This document shows positions 60,070 through 64,000 of a stretch of DNA of 64,000 nucleotides, in pieces. Location: assembly GCA_033557465.1 (NCBI GenBank), contig CM066048.1, positions 16,716,305-16,780,304 on the forward strand. The letters are read 5' to 3'. Both the position numbers and the translations under genes were made by a program. The DNA is from Ichthyophis bannanicus. Its lineage: Eukaryota; Chordata; Amphibia; Gymnophiona; Ichthyophiidae. Under the pieces are notes generated by a model, which did not search any database, was not told the DNA's origin, and saw only the letters and a program-made list of their open reading frames with translations. How positions within the stretch are numbered: position 1 is the first letter of the stretch; each line of letters opens with the position of its first letter.

Positions 60070-60930
60070 ATGTATGATTTTCTCCCAGTTGGTGAGAGGT
60101 CTTACATATGCACTAAGTGCAAGGAGCTCTTTTCTCTCAGGGAACGAGTCCGTTCTCTAGAGGCTAGAGTAGCAGACCTGGAAGACATAAGAAAGACAGA
60201 GAAGTACATGGACGAGACCTACAGGGATATAGTCCTGAAGTCCCACCTCCAGTCTGGCAGCATCCCTGTTGCCATGGAGGAGAGAGGTCACGTGACAGGA
60301 GAGCATCACCCTGGTGTGGCAGGAAGTGATCCTGTAACTAGGACCTGTCCTCCAGGTGATGTAAAACCCTCTCGCACTGAGGACGTTTCTCCAGGGCCAT
60401 GTCCCCATGAGGGGAGGGTCAGGACAGCTGTTATAGTTGGTGATTCAATCATTAGGATTGTAGATAGCTGGGTGGCTGGTGGACGTGAGGATCGCCTGGT
60501 AACATGCCTGCCTGGTGCGAAGGTAGCAGACCTCACGCACCGCCTAGATAGGATCATAGATAGTGCTGGGGAGGAGTCTGCTGTCTTAGTACATGTTGGT
60601 ACCAATGACATAGGAAAATGTGGTAGGGAAGTTCTGGAGGCTAAATTTAAGCTTTTAGGTAGGAAGTTGAAATCCAGAACTTCCAGGATAGCATTCTCCA
60701 AAATGCTTCCTGTTCCACATGCAGGACCCAAAAGACAGGCAGAGCTCCGGAGTCTCAATGCGTGGATGAGACAATGGTGCAAGGATGAGGGTTTTGGATT
60801 TGTTAGGAACTGGGGAACATTCTGGGGAAAGGGGGTGTTCTTCCGAAGGGATGGGCTTCACCTTAATCAGGATGGGACCAGACTGCTGGCATTAACCTTT
60901 AAAAAAGAGATAGAGAAGCTTTTAAACTAG
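60070..60930 (+). CDS. CR1-A4 ORF1: esterase protein, N-terminus uncertain
   Basis: Open for 286 codons from an ATG at 60070, but the frame is also open upstream and carries FCIECH just before it. The first Cys pair (CIEC) lies before that ATG and the second is CTKC at residues 14-17, so the functional start is probably farther 5'. A coil-like region is LRERVRSLEARVADLEDI. The SGNH esterase has GDS at 124-126 (Ser126), GTND at 177-180 and DGLH at 261-264. It ends KKEIEKLLN at 60930. All catalytic residues are present. Family role as for the ORF1 at 57236, with only low sequence identity between the two. Confidence 0.85.
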   Translation: MYDFLPVGERSYICTKCKELFSLRERVRSLEARVADLEDIRKTEKYMDETYRDIVLKSHLQSGSIPVAMEERGHVTGEHHPGVAGSDPVTRTCPPGDVKPSRTEDVSPGPCPHEGRVRTAVIVGDSIIRIVDSWVAGGREDRLVTCLPGAKVADLTHRLDRIIDSAGEESAVLVHVGTNDIGKCGREVLEAKFKLLGRKLKSRTSRIAFSKMLPVPHAGPKRQAELRSLNAWMRQWCKDEGFGFVRNWGTFWGKGVFFRRDGLHLNQDGTRLLALTFKKEIEKLLN

Positions 60931-61040
60931 AAAATAGGGGAAAGCCTACAGTCACCCAGGAGCGCATGGTTCGGACGAAGGTATCCTTGAAGGATACTAC
61001 CAAAAGCAGTGAGGTTCCAAAATGAAGTATAGTAGCCCAA

Positions 61041-63938
61041 ATGCCCTTGAGTAAGGAGCAGACAGAGCATAAAGATTCCAAATTACCCATGCCTACCAAT
61101 AGCCAGATTAATATGAATAAAATGCAGTCTCTAAAATGCTTGTATGCCAATGCTAGAAGTCTAAACAATAAGATGGGAGAGTTAGAATATATAGCACTAA
61201 ATGAGAGGTTAGATATGATTGCACTCTCAGAGACATGGTGCAAGGAGGATAACCAGTGGGACACTGTGATACTTGGATACAAACTATATCATAATGATAG
61301 AGCTGATCAAATTGGTGGAGGGGTTGCGCTCTATGTTAGAGAGGGCATTGAGTCAGAAAGGATTAAAGTTTTGCAGGGAACAAAATTTGCTGTAGAATCT
61401 CTATGGTTTGAAATTCCATTTATGAAGGGGAAGGTGATGGCAGTGGGAGTATACTATCGACCGCCTGGCCAGAATGAACAAATGGATGATGAAATGCTCA
61501 AAGAAATCAAGGAAGCTAACAAAAGTCACAACAGAGTAGTAATAATGGGTGATTTCAATTACCCCGGTATCGACTGGGTCAGTGTCACAGCAGGACAAGC
61601 TAAAGAGATAAAGTTTCTAGATGAAATAAATGACTGCTTCTTGGAGCAGCTGGTTCATGAACCGACCAGAGGGGAAGCCATACTGGACCTAGTCCTTAGT
61701 GGAACGCCAGATCTGGTGCAAGAAATAAGGGTGTTGGGACCACTTGGCAATAGTGATCATAGTATGATCATGTTTGATTTAATTAGTGGAGGACAGATAG
61801 TAAAGGAATCCACAGTACTACCTTTTAACTTTCAAAAGGGAGACTATGATAGAATGAGGAATATAGTTAGGAAAAAACTAAAAGGAGCGGTTCCAAAGGT
61901 TAAAGACTTACAGCAAGCTTGGGTGTTATTTAAAAATACTATCCTCGAAGCCCAGACCAGCTGTATTCCACGCATTAAGAAAAGTGGAAGAAAGTCCAAA
62001 AAACTGCCAGCATGGTTTAAAGGTGAGGTCAGAGAGGCTGTTGCTGCCAAAAAAGCAACCTTCAGGAAATGGAAAAAAAAGAGCCAAATGATGAAAACTG
62101 GAAACAGCACAAGCACTGGCAAGTTAAATGCAAAGCATTGATAAGGCAGGCAAAGCGGGAATTTGAGAAGAAACTTGCTACGGAAGCAAAAACATGAAAT
62201 AAAGACTTTTTCAAGTACATTCGTAGCAAAAGGCCTGTGAGAGAGTCAATTGGACCATTAGATGATAGAGGGGTAAAAGGGGCAGTAAGAGGAGACAAGG
62301 CTATAGCAGAGAGACTGAATGAATTCTTTGCTTCGGTCTTTACTGAGGAAGATGTAGGGATGTTACCCAAGACTGAAGTGGTATTTAAAGGTGATACTGC
62401 AGAGGAATTGAGAGAAATATCGCTACAACCGGGAAGATATATTACAACTATTTGATAAACTGAATAGTAGCAAATCACCTGGACCAGATGGTATACATCC
62501 CAGAGTGTTGAAAGAACTGAAATATAAGATTGCAGACCTGCTATTGGTAATCTGTGAACTTTCATTAAAATCATCTGTAATACCTGAAGATTGGAGGGTC
62601 GCCAACGTAACACCAGTTTTTAAAAAGGGTTCCAGGGGTGACCCGGGAAATTACAGACCGGTGAGCCTGATGTCAGTAACAGGGAAAATGGTAGAAACCA
62701 TCATAAAGAACAAAATTACACAGCATGTAGATAGTCATGGCCTAATGGGAGACAGCCAACATGGCTTTAGACAAGGAAGATCTTGTCTTACTAATCTGAT
62801 ATGTTTTTTTGAAGGTGTGCATAAACAGGTAGACAAAGGTGAGTCGGTTGATATAGTGTATCTGGACTTTCAGAAAGCTTTTGACAAGGTCCCCCATCAG
62901 AGACTTTTGGCGAAGCTAAAAAGTCATGGGATAGGAGGCAGTGTACTATTGTGGATCGGGAACTGGCTAAAAGATAGAAAGCAGAGGGTAGGGCTAAATG
63001 GCCAATATTCCCAATGGAAAAAGGTGAATAGTGGAGTACCCCAGGGATCTGTACTGGGTCCGTTACTTTTTGACATATTCATAAATGACCTGGAAAAGGG
63101 AATAACTAGTGAGGTTATCAAATTTGCAGATGACACAAAACTGTTTAAAGTTGTTAAAACCCAAGAGGATTGTGGAAAACTGCAGGAGGATCTGGATAAA
63201 TTGGAAGACTGGGCATCCAAATGGCAGATGAAATTTAATGTGGACAAGTGCAAAGTTATGCACCTAGGAAAGAACAACCCACACTATAGTTACACGATGC
63301 AAGGCTCCACATTAGAAACCACCACCCAGGAAAAAGATTTAGGAGTCATCGTGGATAACATGTTAAAACCCTCCGCCCAGTGTGCAGCGGCGGCCAAGAA
63401 AGCAAATAGAATGCTAGGTATCATAAGGAAAGGGATGGAGAATAAAACAAAGGATATTATAATGCCTCTGTATCGCTCCATGGTACGACCGCACCTTGAA
63501 TATTGTGTGCAATTCTGGTCACCGTATCTTAAAAAGGACATAGCGTTATTAGAAAAAGTACAGAGATGAGCCACCAAATTGGTGAAGGGGATGGAAGGCT
63601 ACTCCTATGAAGAGAGGCTAAAAAGGTTAGGGCTCTTTAACCTGGAAAAGAGACGGCTGAGGGGAGATATGATACAGGTCTATAAATAAATGAATGGAGT
63701 GGAACGGATAAACGTGGATCAATTGTTTACGCTATCAGAATATAGAAAGACTAGGGGACATGTAATGAAGCTACAGGGTAAACTATTTAAGACAAATAAG
63801 AGAAAATATTTTTTCACTCAACGTGTAATCAAACTCTGGAATCTGTTACCGGAGGATGTAGTAAGGGCTGTTAGTATAGCTGGGTTTAAAAAAGGTTTGG
63901 ACAAGTTCCTGGAGGAAAGGTCCATAAACCACTATTAA
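61041..63938 (+). pseudogene. CR1-A4 ORF2: endonuclease, RT and C-terminus with a few breaks
   Basis: The endonuclease 61041-62141 has LKCLYANARSLNNKMGELEY, LSETWCKEDNQWDTVILGY, VYYRPPGQNEQMDDEML, MGDFNYPGIDW and GNSDHSMIMF (catalytic SDH). An A run near 62088-62095 shifts the frame. A TGA near 62197 and another shift near 62420 follow. RT is open 62505-63569: NYRPVSLMSVTGKMVETIIK, DIVYLDFQKAFDKVPHQRLL, GVPQGSVLGPLLFDIF, and the catalytic VIKFADDTKLFKVV. TGA at 63567-63569 and TAA near 63687 interrupt the C-terminus, which ends [10 protein letters not shown] at 63938. One of the best CR1 ORF2 copies here but not functional. Confidence 0.88.
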
Positions 63939-64000
63939 AAAGGGACCCAGGATATCAATGCTTGACCCAGTACAAGCATTGTGGAACCTGTGTCTTTTGG

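Larger units (their letters stand above)
59985..64000 (+). mobile_element. CR1-A4: nearly full-length CR1 LINE, runs off the window
   Basis: ORF1 (esterase) and ORF2 (endonuclease, RT, C-terminus) in sense orientation. The 3' UTR starts at 63939 and is cut by the window end. The left boundary with CR1-B4 is near 59985. It points away from CR1-A3, the two lying in opposite orientation around CR1-B4. Confidence 0.88.

Noticed and set aside
1..64000. Host exons, CpG-island promoters, rRNA or snRNA genes
   Set aside because: Read on both strands; every long frame and structured stretch I could interpret belongs to a transposable element, and the remainder shows no convincing splice-bounded coding sequence.

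Overview
No host gene was found in this window. It is a dense, deeply nested graveyard of transposable elements. The mix of several DIRS-type tyrosine-recombinase retrotransposons, several CR1 subfamilies, L2-like LINEs with matching SINEs, L1-like elements and hAT transposons fits a large repeat-rich vertebrate genome. An amphibian, possibly a caecilian, is my best guess, but that is inference from repeat content only.

Layout. 1-2582 is the 3' part of DIRS copy 1. 2583-8222 is an L2-like LINE split by two hAT insertions (3038-5274 with a broken transposase; 5614-7860 non-autonomous with a 264 bp palindrome and G-rich repeats). 8223-15433 is a CR1-B LINE split by DIRS copy 2 (9735-15239). 15434-18270 holds SINEs and CR1 pieces. 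DIRS copy 3 is 18271-24613. 24616-33497 is an antisense CR1-A copy that took in an LTR element (C), which took in an L1-like element, which took in another LTR element (A); a second, inverted L1-like element and LTR B landed farther along. 33498-42652 holds more antisense CR1, an L2-like LINE, a SINE and LTR E. 42653-53190 is an antisense CR1-B split by DIRS copy 4 (42994-49608, the best preserved) and by an L2-like LINE that itself holds another L2 and LTR D. 53786-57117, 57118-59980 and 59985-64000 are three long CR1 copies (A minus, B plus, A plus) with esterase ORF1s and endonuclease/RT ORF2s.

Most notable. (1) Five elements (A-E) begin TGTGAY and mostly end TGACA, carry 4 bp target duplications and are 1.2-1.6 kb long. 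In all five a reading frame is open from the very first base of the element (Cys-Asp-x), and four different sequence groups share the same short C-terminal signature (Met-Asp-Cys, then usually a second Cys two residues on). They look like solo LTRs whose U3 encodes the C-terminus of an unrecognised protein. (2) Two independent L1-like insertions carry ORF1 but no ORF2. (3) The four DIRS copies show inverted termini plus an internal region complementary to both ends. (4) tRNA-headed SINEs have a MIR-like core and share their 3' tail with the resident L2-like LINE.

Element names (DIRS-1, CR1-A, LTR-A and so on) are local labels used only here. Frameshifts and stops were found by comparing copies within the window. 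Several start codons of conceptual ORFs are not ATG, as noted.
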